From: Rutpela maculata
Lineage: Eukaryota; Arthropoda; Insecta; Coleoptera; Cerambycidae
Direction: 5' to 3'
DNA length: 64,000 bases
Assembly (NCBI GenBank): GCA_936432065.2
Contig: OW386291.2
Span: 107,139,823 to 107,203,822 of the forward strand
Shown: positions 10,171-20,814 of the stretch, piece after piece
Layout: every line of letters starts with the position of its first letter
How positions within the stretch are numbered: the first letter of the stretch is position 1
The notes under the pieces: generated by a model
What the model was told of the DNA's origin: nothing
Seen by the model: only the letters and a program-made list of their open reading frames with translations
The model's database searches: none
Made by a program: the position numbers and the translations under genes

Positions 10171-11820
10171 ATAACAATATCCTAACATAACATAATACGT
10201 ACCTTGTTTTCGTGAATTTACGCTGAAGAATTACGGTAAATACACCCAAGTCCTAAAATATCGCTTTAATACATAATAACATCAATTGCTATACATATAT
10301 TTTCATTGAAATTTATTTATAAAATACCTTTTAAATCACCAAAAATACAAAGATTTAAATGTAAACAAAACACCTATCACACAGGAATTAGTTCCGATGT
10401 CAACCGCACAGGCGCTGCAATCTTAATTTCAGATGCGTATTGGTCCATAGTTTTTAATTTCAGATGTTTTTTATATATCGGCTTTATAATTGATCTTTTT
10501 AAATTTTTCAGAGAATTCACCACTTATGCAAGAAGTGCTGCAATGTATACTTTCAGAGCTTTTAACATTTTTATTGATATCTCATCTTCACTAAGAGCAT
10601 TACTATTTTTTAACATTTTCGCGGCGGGAAACGGACGAATCCGCAAAAATTTTTCGCGATGGTCAGCCGGGAACCAGATATCTACGCACGACAAGAGGTG
10701 CACTTAATTACTGGAAATATACGTATCCGCCTATTACACATTATTGGTTCGACCCTTTTCTTACTCCTCCCACCGTTAGTTCAATTTTTTTTGCTATTTT
10801 ATATATTTATATTTTATATTTGGTAAATACAAGTTTTATTTGTATTATTAGCTTTTTTTTTTATTGACATTTCCCCTAAATTCATAAAAATGTCTAGTTT
10901 GGGAGCCCGAGAAGTCCTTATAGTTCGCGGCTGCAAACGGATAAATCCGCAAGCGCAGTCCGCAGCCGTCTGTGCAGCCAGGCGTGTTAAAACCGTTGCC
11001 ATCCTGAAAGGGTTAAATTACATGGACCCAACACTTCAATTTTCAAAGAAATACGTCCTCAAAAACCTCATTTTGTGGCCACATTAACTGGAAAAAAAAA
11101 ACAATATAGAACAGTTGATGGTTTAGGGAAAAACTAGGACAAGCAGAGAAGAAACCGTCCACTAAAACATTGGGCCAAGGAACTAACTACTAACTAGAAT
11201 AATGCATAGATCACAAAACGTTTCTCAAGATATTGTGAATAAAAAGATTAAAACTTTTAAACCGTCCATTGTATTTTTTACCCAAAAACTCCAAATACCA
11301 TCTCATTTGGTCCACTTTGTACATTTAAGTTGTTGCAAGTTTTTTAAAACTGAATGTACATTAAATTAAATTTGGCAGCTACTTATCTAATTCACCTCTA
11401 GTTCATTAAAAATAAATTCATGGTCTTCAAAATAATAAAAAACCACAACAGAGTTTTAATGAAACTATTTTTTTACCGTGATATAACAATATTTTTATGC
11501 CCATTAGAATCGTGTGTAAAAACAGAAAACTATTAAGAAAGAAAAGATAGACAGATACAGTCCACTAGTCAAGAGGGTCAATTGTCATTTTGTTATTTAA
11601 TTAACAATATTAATAAAGTTTCGTCACACTGGTCACACCGTATACTTAATTTTTTAAGTATAAGTAAATATTTTATAAAACAATGAACATTTTGGCGAGA
11701 AATTTCAGAACGATTAAGATATTGTAGTCGGGAGTGGCCGACTGCGAATACCTATATGATTAACACTTTGCTCGAATCCGGCAAAACTTAATTTTATCTA
11801 GTAGTACAGTACCTAGAGGT
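10171..11820. other. AT-rich stretch, no gene seen
   Basis: A few GC-richer patches (10620-10700 and 10890-11010) but no recognisable motif, RNA or bounded repeat. Open frames here are short and featureless. Confidence 0.45.
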
Positions 11821-12093
11821 AAATAAAATTATAAAAAAAAATATTTTTAAGAAAAAGCTTTTATTTGAAAAAACTACTAAAAAGTAAAAATAATTTTTTT
11901 TAAATTTATACACCTGGAAACCAAAAGCTTTGGGGGCGGTCAATTGAGCAAAGTAACTATACAATAGCGCTATATGACCGCCCCCAGAGCTTTTGGTTTC
12001 CAGGTGTATAAATTTTAAAAAAATTATTTTTACTTTTTAGTAGTTTTTCAAATAAAAGAAAAATATTTTTTTTTATAATTTTATTTTTTACTT
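11821..12093. mobile_element. Foldback element: ~120-bp arms, ~35-bp loop
   Basis: The left arm (11821-11942) and right arm (11976-12093) are near-perfect reverse complements, including CACCTGGAAACCAAAAGCTT and GGGGGCGGTC, with a ~35-nt loop around 11943-11975. There is no coding capacity. It is consistent with a hairpin-forming MITE or a recent inverted duplication. Confidence 0.85.
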
Positions 12094-12139
12094 TTTAGTC
12101 TACTTATTTTACAAACAGACAGACAAAACCTTTTCATTT

Positions 12140-12357
12140 GTCACCGCCATCCACCCCTTCCCTCTCCCGTCTTCTCACACTCACACTCTAACACTACTTC
12201 CCACTTCTTTCCACCCCTTTCCCTCCTCTTCCCACCTCCTTTTCCTCCTCGTTCCAACTCTTCCCCATCTACTCCCCGCCTACCCACCTCCTCCCACTCC
12301 TTTCCCATCTCTCCCCACCCCTTTTCCACTCTTCCCATCCCTTCCCCATATCTTCCT
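12140..12357 (+). repeat. ~220-nt polypyrimidine tract
   Basis: Nearly uninterrupted C/T (only scattered A and a few G), rich in CCCTTCC/CTCCCAC words. The minus-strand frame across it (Gly/Glu/Arg-rich) is a composition artefact. Such tracts can form triplex DNA and are often polymorphic. Confidence 0.8.
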
Positions 12358-12439
12358 TGTGGCACCTACGTCATGCATGCTAAGAAATGAAATTAAAGAC
12401 AATTAATTGCGCTTTCAAATTATTTTTTACTCGTTCCTG

Positions 12440-13140
12440 TAGCATAAGAAATAAAGAAGTTATAACGGAAAAATGTGCGTATTTATATTTTTTTATATAT
12501 AAAAAGGTCGCCATTTTGTTACTCTAATTAGCCAGTAATTTAAAAAAATTATCTCAAATACAGTTTTTCGTTAAGATGTAGCATTACCTAGATGCTCAAA
12601 TTCTTTTGCTCATGTAAAGCACTTGCTTTAGAAAAAAATGCATTTTAAACTTTAAAGGTAATTTCGAAACACTTAGATACCAAATATAAACTTAAATATC
12701 TCCGAAATTATTAATCCTACATCAATAAACAAAAAATATAACTAATTCCCAGTTTGTACTTTCTGTAATTGGTCTGTAACATTTTTTCGGTACAGTAATA
12801 CTTTTCGAGATAATTGACGAAAGCCGTTTGGAAATACCCTTTTTTAAAGCTAAAATCGCAATTTACAAATCGTTATAACTTAAAAACTATCAATTTATGT
12901 GAAAAATTGCATAGAACCTTTTCTTCTTAAAATTTGATTCTATTTCAGCTCCAATAAATATATATATTTTTTAAGTGCCACCCCCTGAGAGGGGGTGGCA
13001 TCCACCCTTTATAAATTAGCAAGCCCCCGCACAATATAGAAACTTTTCTGTGAAGCATTTACTACTATACTGCCAAAAATGAACGAAATCCGTTCAATAT
13101 GACATTATTCCGAAGTTAAAACCTCTAGTTACTGTACTAT
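12440..13140 (+). repeat. Dispersed repeat copy (partner at 52270-52590)
   Basis: Shares ordered blocks with 52270-52590 in the same orientation: CTATCAATTTAT, ACCTTTTCTTCT, CCCGCA.AATATAGAAACTTTT, TGCCAA.AATGAACGAAATC and GACATTATTCCGAAGTTAAA. It carries an internal CCACCCCC...GGGGGTGG hairpin (~12980-13005). No coding capacity. Confidence 0.65.
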
Positions 13141-13325
13141 AGTGCTAATGAGAGTTTAGTAGTCAATCTATCATTTGACCCGTGAATAATTCCTACAAGA
13201 GATTTTATTTTTTCATACCATAAAGAAGGTTGCTCCAATCATTAATTCAAGTTTTACACAAAAATGTCGTGCCCACTATGACCGCCATGTTGAAAGACTG
13301 ACGGTCAAAATTGGTTGTTACCAAT

Positions 13326-14716
13326 AGCACCCTAACTGTACGTGCCCCCCCCCGATTCTTGGGGACAATATTTTTCATAAAGATTAAAGCCCAAGGAACA
13401 ATTCTAGACGTGTCCTAAAAAAAAAACACTGGCTGCTATATGTTAAAAAAATCTAGTGCAAATGTTGTTTTTGTCATTTGACATAAAAACTAAAAAAGAT
13501 GGAGAAAAACTTTCTGAACAAAAAACAAAGTGCATAAAATGTTTTACGATTTTGTTCCTATACAATATTTGGATAGTTACCATTTTCCAGATAAATCATT
13601 CAGCTCTTAAAATAAAATATAAAATTCAATATAAAAAGTAACACCTCATTCGCTTTCAGATTCACTATCGCTGTCTCCCGATACATCGAATATTTCTTCC
13701 AAGTCTTCTTCCTCTACTGCTTCATTTATGAAATCGTTATCATCCTTAATTTCGATTTGATTTGGAATCATCTCCTGAAGAATTTCAGTAAGCGATTGAG
13801 GGAGTATTTTATCTGCTGAACTCCAAAGAGGTTCTCCATTTTCTTGCCATCCATAATCATTCCAAGGATTTGGAATATTGTGAATACCTTCGTCGGCTAA
13901 TCGCCAAATACGCGTTTGGTAAACACTCCTTTTAATATGCTCGATAAGACAAGCTCTTAATGGTGGAATCAAATAAAAACTTTAGTGTCAATTGATAAAG
14001 AAAAATCTTTGTCACCGCATTTTTCTCTAATGGCAATTAGGCGAAGCTGTCCACGCTATCGCATTTCTTTGATACGTATATGTCACATGTAAACTCCTCT
14101 AGTGATGCGACTGATTTATCATCAATATTCCAGCTGCTCCCCAAATCTTGAAATGTTTGGATATATTTGGTATATTTGGGAGAAAGTGACATTTTTAGAG
14201 GTTTTATCTTTCCTTTTCCCTTAAAGGCGCTGATTGAGATGCATCCAGTAGATGAATGAATTATAATATTATTGTTATTATTAATTTTTTTCAGTTTACT
14301 TTATTTTTTGTTATGTTAATAATATAAAGTTATATTATACGCCTTACAATAATTGTCACAGTTATTTCTTTTAAATGATTTACCGATATATGAATTTCCA
14401 TGTTTTCTTAATTTTGGACTGTTTTATCTGGAAAATGGTAACTTCTATCAAAATATTGTATAGGAACAAAATTGTAGAAAATTTTATGCATGTTATTTTT
14501 CGTGAAAAAAGTTTTTGTCCATCTCTTTTAGTTTTCGTGCTAAATGACAAAAACAACATTGGCAACGGTTTTTTTTAACATATGGCCGACATTTTGAAAG
14601 TACAGCCAGTTTTTTTAGGACATGTCTAGAATTGTTCTTTATGCTTTAATCTTCATGAAGAATAGTGTCCTTAAGGATCGGGGGGAGGGGGGAGTTGCAC
14701 GTACAGCTAGGGAGGG
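13326..14716. mobile_element. 1.4-kb element with ~310-bp inverted ends
   Basis: The left arm (13326-13637) and right arm (14388-14716) are imperfect inverted copies. The outermost matched boxes are CCCTAACTGTACGTGC at left and, reverse-complemented, CCCTAGCTGTACGTGC at right; inside they share GATTAAAGC, GAACAATTCTAGAC, TGTTGTTTTTGTCATTT and GTTCCTATACAATATTT. The arms enclose the family relic at 13646-14240. I cannot tell whether that gene is the element's own or captured. No convincing TSD was seen. Confidence 0.7.
13646..14240 (-). pseudogene. GCDTTSA-family protein relic within TIR element
   Basis: On the minus strand from 14240: ISISAFKGKGKIKPLKMSL (the decayed GCDTTSA-F-GKGK segment), SPKYTKYIQTFQDLGSSWNI, IREKCGDKDFSLSIDTKVF, then after a frameshift near 13972 PPLRACLIEHIKRSVYQTRI, WRLADEGIHNIPNPW and DYGWQENGEPLW, ending in an acidic Ser/Asp/Glu-rich tail. 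HIKR-(V)YQT and (D)WGW/YGW match the copies at 6127 and 18544. This subfamily lacks the terminal Cys cluster and ends in an acidic tail instead. Confidence 0.6.
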
Positions 14717-16231
14717 CTCCCCGGCTATATTTCCTGTTAGTTTTACTCTAAAATTAGTTATTACCAATACAGTAGGGAATAAAAAAGCTACAACTTGTAT
14801 TTAAACATTTTATTCCCGCCTAATAATCAGTTATTACCAATATTGTAGATTAAAATTTTCTGAAACTCTAAACAATTTTTTTCTATTGTCAATTATTAAA
14901 AAATTACAGCAGCTCGAAGCTTGAAGAAGTTTCTTGAATTTCGGAAAAATGTCTGTCCCGTTGTTCCGACGTTGTTAATACTCATTATTAATTTTGCATA
15001 ATCAATAAAATTTATTTACAGTGGTGTTGTTTCTTTAAAATAAGAATTCTATCTGAATTTCTCAAGTTTTTACTGATTTGTCAGACAACAATTTGTCTCT
15101 ATTAGTTAGAATTAGCGGAAAACGACCTTATTTTTTTTAATAACTTACCTCCACGCTCCACGCTCCACACAAGCAATATTCATGCCAAATTTGAAATCAA
15201 TCGTTTTCATAGGAGCCGAGAAAAAAAATCCAGTAGTTAAGTGTATATTATTTTTTCCACCCTTGTAGGGGTAGTTTAAATTTTTACGTTGTAATATACT
15301 CTATAAATTGCATCATTTGGATGCAATTTTAGCTAAATACGAGCGGGGGCATTTTTCAATGACATCCTGCTATGATATTTAGAGGGCGTCATTTGAAAAG
15401 CAAAAGTTGGAAGTAATTTCTTAAGAGTTGTAGAAAATAGGACGGTTTAAGAGACTCTTATTTGATGTACTTCACAAGCTCGTTCAGTTCATCTTTAATC
15501 TTCTACAATAAAGGAGATACCGCTTGTTAATTAAATTTGAGACACCCGGTATGTTTCGTCTATGGGAAAGTAAAAATAATAATATTAATATGAGTATGCA
15601 GGAAATATTTAAGTTTTTTAAATATCTTACTGAAAAAATAAACAGATTACTTGCAAAGTTTGAAAAGCCTCTAAAATTGTATCACTTATAAAATAGGAAT
15701 CGATATTCCACCTGTTTCCTAAAAGTCATCCATCTTTGTCACTGACTTGAATCATCCTCATATATCCCCTTATTATATTTACATAGTTTGTACCAGCCCC
15801 TGGTGATATTTCAATGACTAGATCAACATCTTTTTACATATCTCCCTGGTATCCTGGAGGTAGGTGTTACCAAAGCGAGAAGTGCGTACCTATATTCAAT
15901 GTTCAATTCAAACTACCAGGATTATATTTTTGGTTTTAACCAATACCCATAAAGCCAGCCGGGATTTACGTGACATAACGCATAATGAATAAAAAGACAT
16001 TTTTTGATTGATGAACAATTTTATACTTAGTCGAGTGCAGTTAGGTTGTTAACGGAACCCGTCTATAGTATATGTTTTTCTATGAAACTTTTTCATTGAG
16101 TTTTTAGTCGTAAGAACTTTAATCTTTTACATTAAGAAATGAAAATAATTAGGTCAGCATCACAACAAGTTTATCAAATAAAAGTCTTGAAAAAACTCTA
16201 CCGTCAGTAAAGAACATGGTTTATTTTTACA
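14717..16231. other. AT-rich stretch, no gene seen
   Basis: Contains short CCCGG(T/C)-bounded and homopolymer-rich stretches (e.g. GAGACACCCGGTATGTTT at ~15539, a MITE-end-like word), but no element I can delimit and no exon. Confidence 0.4.
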
Positions 16232-16540
16232 TGCATTTACAGGATGTGACACGACGTCTGCGTCTTACAACAAGGGCAAGAATAACTTTTTCAAACTGAT
16301 TGAAAAGCGCAAAGATTTGCAAGAAGCTACTGAAGTGTTTAGAAATCTGAGCGCTGATATGATAAATATTCTAAAAATCCGGTAAATAATCCGGTTTTTT
16401 TAAGTATTTTGGCATTGTATGGTGCTCCGTAAACTATAAACAATTTAGGTACCAATCGTTCATTAAAGCTACATCAAGCTACTTCATTGGTGCCTACACA
16501 TGATGCGGCCATGGAACACATAAAAAAGGTATATGGGGCG
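16232..16540 (+). pseudogene. GCDTTSA-family protein, 5' half of a split relic
   Basis: Plus-strand translation gives GCDTTSASYNKGKNNFFKLI, EKRKDLQEATEVFRNLSADM, then after frame changes YQSFIKATS (16450) and SLVPTHDAAMEHIKKVYG (16477-16535). The block order is that of the family member at 6127-6705 (..DLIENRPDLRDQ.., SFIKATI, SLVPTLDALNEHIKRVY). The copy stops at ~16540, where LINE sequence begins, and its continuation (WGW and Cys cluster) lies at 18544-18838, about 1.9 kb away, so LINE debris split it. Confidence 0.65.
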
Positions 16541-16940
16541 AGCGTAGAGATTGTGCTGTATTTCGATACAAAAATTCTACCAATTCAAACTGGGCGATAG
16601 TCCGCTAACCCGCAACATAAAACGAATCAGACAGCATAATGCGATCCTTTGCGATATCCGACACCCCCTACCATACCCAGGCGTTGACTATCTTTCGACA
16701 CTCTAACCACACTTTCCTGTACGACAACTTCTCCTTTCCCCACCTTTAATCTTCACTAAAACCTACAACCAACCTCTTTCTATTTCCTCTATTTGTTTTT
16801 ACCTTTTTGTTCTTTTGTCCCTTTTTGTCTCTAAATTCACTCTTGACCAATAAATTCTTAACAAACCAAAATATTTCACATAACACCATACCTTTTTAAC
16901 TCTCCACATTTTCCTGGCGTCAGGAAGACCAATCATTCAG
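16541..16940 (+). mobile_element. LINE 3' end, plus orientation
   Basis: Encodes FDTKILPIQTGR followed by a stop and 3'UTR. It matches the C-terminus FTKILRIQTGR at 17641-17680 on the opposite strand and the following ~350 bp, so two 3' ends of one LINE family face each other. The 3'UTR is CT-rich. Confidence 0.65.
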
Positions 16941-16949
16941 TCAATCACC

Positions 16950-17110
16950 AAGACTTTATTTATAATTAAAAGTACAGGTGCGCCTAGTCGGAACCTGACC
17001 CGGAGTCAACCTGGCAACCACGATGCGCAGCACCATAGTGGGTGTAAGGTTGGGTGGAGCAGGTCCGGTTCGGCTAAGAACGGTAATTCAGGTGGGGAGT
17101 TGTAACTCCT
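16950..17110 (-). repeat. LINE 3'UTR terminal block (minus)
   Basis: The reverse complement contains CACCCACTATGGTGCTGCGC, GTGGTTGCC and AATAAAGTC. It is related to 18241-18385 on the plus strand, which carries CACCCACGTCGGCGATGTAT and GTGGTTGTC. Both look like termini of Jockey-like LINEs. Confidence 0.5.
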
Positions 17111-17279
17111 ATTCGCCGAGCGAATTTAAAAACAACAATGCCTTAAAACTATGCTGCCCATAAGAGCCTAAAACTAATTAATGTATATTTTAAAAATGGT
17201 CGCACTATGCACGCACAAAAAAGACTAAAGAAATTTTGGTTACTGTCACGGGAAAACAAAACACAACGAAAAAACCCGT

Positions 17280-18070
17280 TCGAAGTAATTCTCCACCCTG
17301 GTGGTCTTCCTGCCTCCAGGAAAGTAGAGGAAGTTAACAGTTGTGGGTTTTAAAAGTTCAAGAAGGTTATCGGTCGAGGGATGAATTTTGGAACAAAAGA
17401 TGACGAAAACAACAAAAAAGATAAAACAATGAACAAACAGAAAGGGAATAGAGAGGGGGTTGAGATTATAAATTTGATGGTGAGGATAAAAATAGAGTAA
17501 AGGTAGATTATAGTAGTGAAGAAGTTGGCTAAGGTGGAAGTTGCCTGAAAATAGGCAACGTCTGGTATGGTAATGGGTGTTTCAAATGAAATAGAATTGC
17601 ATTATGATGTCTGATGTGTGTTATGTTGCGAGTTAGCGGACTATCGTCCAGTTTGAATTCGTAGAATTTTTGTGAAAATCTGTTGAACGTAGTTCGCTAG
17701 TGGAGTTATGTCGTTACAGCGGGCGTACAGATCTCTGAGTGAGGTGTATCTGCCCGAATCAGAAATGAGGCGCATAAATTTGTGCTCTAGAACACGAAGT
17801 TTTCTCATTGTCGTGGCCGGCATGCTGCACCACACCGGCGCCGCGTATGTGATGGCCGGCTTGATCACCATCGTGTATAACAATTTTTTATTAGTCCTGT
17901 TCAGTCCTAGCCAGAAGCGGATACAGATTCCTGGACATGGAGTAGACTTTCCGTATAGTCTCGTTGATGTGAGTGTTGTACGTCAGTCTCTTGTCCAGAT
18001 TAACCCCAAGGTACTTCACACACCACCAGGGTGGAAATGCTCGAACAGGTTTTTTCGTTGAGTTCTGTTT
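17280..18070 (-). pseudogene. Jockey-like LINE C-terminus and 3'UTR
   Basis: Coding part 18060-17641 on the minus strand: EHFHPGGV, a decayed KYLGV-type segment, then LLYTMVIKPAITYAAPVWCS, RKLRVLEHKFMRLI and RYTSLRDLYARCNDITPLAN, ending FTKILRIQTGR-stop. This is the thumb/C-terminal region of Jockey-type ORF2. 17640-17280 is 3'UTR in inverted match to 16580-16940. There are in-frame stops near 18030. Confidence 0.75.
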
Positions 18071-18240
18071 GTGCCAACAAGCAAAATTTCTAAGTGTTTG
18101 CGTTGTGCGTGAAATTGCTGGTTTTTAAAATTTCTAGTTTTTAATTATTTTTAGGTACTCTTGTGTACTGCGTTACACCATACCGTTAATTTTAAGCCTT
18201 TTTTTATCTATTAGGCAGGAGTTTTAACTTATCCACTAAT

Positions 18241-18385
18241 TAAGGTCATAGCCAAACCAGACCCGCGCCCCGCCCAGCCTCACACCCACGTCGGCGATGT
18301 ATGCCGTGGTTGTCTGACTGGCTCCGGGCCGAACTCTGGAATGGCGCACTACTGTTTTATAAACATAAATAAATACTTGTTGAGT
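18241..18385 (+). repeat. LINE 3'UTR terminal block (plus)
   Basis: GC-rich block (CCCGCGCCCCGCCCAGCC, CACCCACGTCGGCGATG) ending in AAATAAATACTT; related in inverted orientation to 16950-17110. Probably the 3' end of a second Jockey-like insertion. Confidence 0.5.
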
Positions 18386-18543
18386 TGAGTATTTCGATAC
18401 TCAAATAAAGCAACGTTCAGCGCGGTTAGTACTTGGATACGTGAAATTCATCTTGGGAAATACAGCGATCTCGTCCCACCTTCTAGCGGCTTGTATATCA
18501 GCGTATACGCGGAAGCAACGTAATTTCAGACGAGGATTACGTA

Positions 18544-18838
18544 GTGGATATACCATCCTTCGGAGGGGATGTAAAGCAGGCGACCCCTCGTCTATTAAAT
18601 GTTAGGCAAGTAGGACAAAGCGTCTTACCACGAAATTGGGGATGGAAAATTGAGAATGAGTTGTTACAGATAATTACAATGACTCAGCCACCAGCCGCCG
18701 AAAATATGCTGAAAATGATCTTTTGTTCATGTAAGACCAACCTATGGATGCAGGAAAAGTGATTTGCATTGCTCTCCAGCTTGTTCACAATGCAAAGGCA
18801 ATAGCTGCTTGAATGCAGCATCAGTGATATAATATATC
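18544..18838 (+). pseudogene. GCDTTSA/CXC-family protein, 3' half of split relic
   Basis: Encodes PSFGGDVKQATPRLLNVRQV, VLPRNWGWKIENELLQI, PPAAENMLKMIFCSCKTN, then after a small frameshift at ~18740 GCRKSDLHCSPACSQCKGNS and CLNAASVI-stop. This is the WGW motif, the PAPxxLLKMIFCxCK hinge and the Cys cluster of the family. Together with 16232-16540 it rebuilds the block order of the intact C-terminus, but the joined frame is broken by LINE debris and frameshifts. Confidence 0.65.
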
Positions 18839-20009
18839 AATGATTGAAATACATAATGAGGAAAATAATAAAGATATTATTTATAAAAATTTTTCGTTTA
18901 TATATTTTTTTTTCGATTGTTTCAAAATAAATATTTTACTACGATCGAAATTTCATCTTGTTTCATTTTGACGCCATTTTGTCTCAGCAATTTTTTATTT
19001 TGATTTTTTGAACATAGATTCATACTCAACAGTCCCGAAAACCATAAGAATCCTATTTTTTTGCCAATCATATTTGAATTGTAAAAATTTTTATATTTCA
19101 ACAATTTTTTTCATAGTATCACTTCTTTCGAGAAACTTTTGGATTTTCTTTGCAAAAAGTATGTTTCTTTTCTTTCTGTGAAAAAATAATCAATTTTATT
19201 GCGAAAAACATGAATATTTATTCGATAATCTAGAATTGTTTGTATATATAGGTAATTAAATAGTTCATCTGCAGGATGGGACACTAATTTATTTATCAAG
19301 GGCGCCAGCCACGTTTCCTCCTTATGAGTGTGTGTGGCTACTTCCAATCTCAGAGGAGTTCTATATAATAATAATAATTTTAATAATAATAATAATAGAC
19401 GACACTCTTCCTCATTTATGAGATGTTTGATACGCGACAGAGGTAAAAGATGTACTTACCGTGGATTGCTAACTGCTCTTTCTTTCGATGAACTTTAGTT
19501 CATGTTTTTAACACTGTATTGGATCTTCGCTTAGAAATCGCTTAATCACTTTTATAGGATGCCTCCGTAAAGCTTTCGCGATCTGCTTGGTGTTCTGAAC
19601 TTCAGACGCACGCGCCCATGAGGGGATCCCGTTTATGTAGTGCCGACCCAACACACTAGAAGATAGACTTAAAGTTAATCAATCAGTAAAATGAAACAGT
19701 TCAAAAACACCATTTATTTGTTTAATCCCCAAACAGGGCAAGGACGAGCGCCTCTTCTAGAGAACGTTTATCTCAACCACCATACAATGGAGAGTTTGCA
19801 ATACCAATCTGCATAAAAAATTCATTCAACTTCTTGGTAATGTGTCAAGGCACTTTGGTTTTGGGACTGACGGAAATATCAATATATTTTACTGTCATTT
19901 TGGGATTGACTTTATAGTTACAATAGTGATTTTCTCATTCACGAGAACTTACCATTTGATAAATGCTACGGATGGTTTTTAGGGCCAAATATAGGTTACA
20001 TGAGGTGTT
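18839..20009. other. AT-rich stretch with an (ATA)n microsatellite
   Basis: An imperfect (ATA/AAT)n run occupies ~19366-19397. Otherwise no supported feature. Confidence 0.5.
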
Positions 20010-20350
20010 CCTGTCTCCTTTACAGCGACGTACTGACGGCATGTAACCCAGTAAGGTATTTTGACATAACTTCGTTTTCGAGTGACCTTCCTGAATTTGA
20101 CCCTCCACGTCGTTTTTGGAACGGTCTTCGGCGCTGATGCCTTAATTTTGATTAGTTCTGTTCTCGAAGTGCCTTTTTAATACATCTTTCTTAAATAGAT
20201 TGTTTTGTCCATATTTCGACCTAGGTCGATGTTCTGAGATTCTACAGCAGTATCAGGGGGCCCACGTAGCTCCTGCATCCATCTACGCCATACGGGCTCC
20301 GTAGCTGGATATAATTTTTCCATTCTGGTGGGGTCACTAAAACTAAATTG
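20010..20350 (-). pseudogene. Unidentified coding remnant
   Basis: On the minus strand the frame from ~20345 stays coherent for ~110 codons with one TAA: ETQFSFSDPTRMEKLYPATE, VWRRWMQELRGPPDTAVESQ, then after the stop APKTVPKTTWRVKF and YWVTCRQYVAVKETGTPHVT. The composition is protein-like and less AT-rich than its flanks. I do not recognise the family; it could be an exon-like relic or an unknown element. Confidence 0.3.
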
Positions 20351-20814
20351 AGTTTCTTCTTCTTACTTAGGTGTATTCGTTCCCACTTTTTTCAGTTGTA
20401 TGTGTGTATTAATCCTCAATTATTTCCCCAATATATAATTAATCATAAATTAATTCATAAAAATATTTTTTATTTACAAACATAGCATGTAATTCCTAAT
20501 AAAATAAACCTAATTATAAATATCCCTAGAACTAATTTTACATTATTTACATCATTAACAAATAAAACTAATTATAAATACTCGTATACCTACTTTTACA
20601 TTTTTTTTTTTCACTTTAGCTTCAGCTTGCAAATGTTGCAGACTTCCACCCGAGTAATTAGGTAGATCGGTAGTCTACAACAATGGCAAACCTCCCCCAA
20701 ATTGTCCGTCAGAATGGCCACAGTTTCATGATAATTTTCATGGAGGTGTTCCCCTGCATCCCCTGGGAATACCCGAAGTAGCACAGCTTGCACAGGTTAT
20801 ACAGGATGTTCCTT

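Noticed and set aside
10306..10707. 133-codon plus-strand frame
   Set aside because: Hydrophobic AT-driven composition, no motif, no splice context.
12141..12365. Gly/Glu/Arg-rich minus-strand open frame
   Set aside because: Direct product of the polypyrimidine tract; no start context, domain or codon bias.
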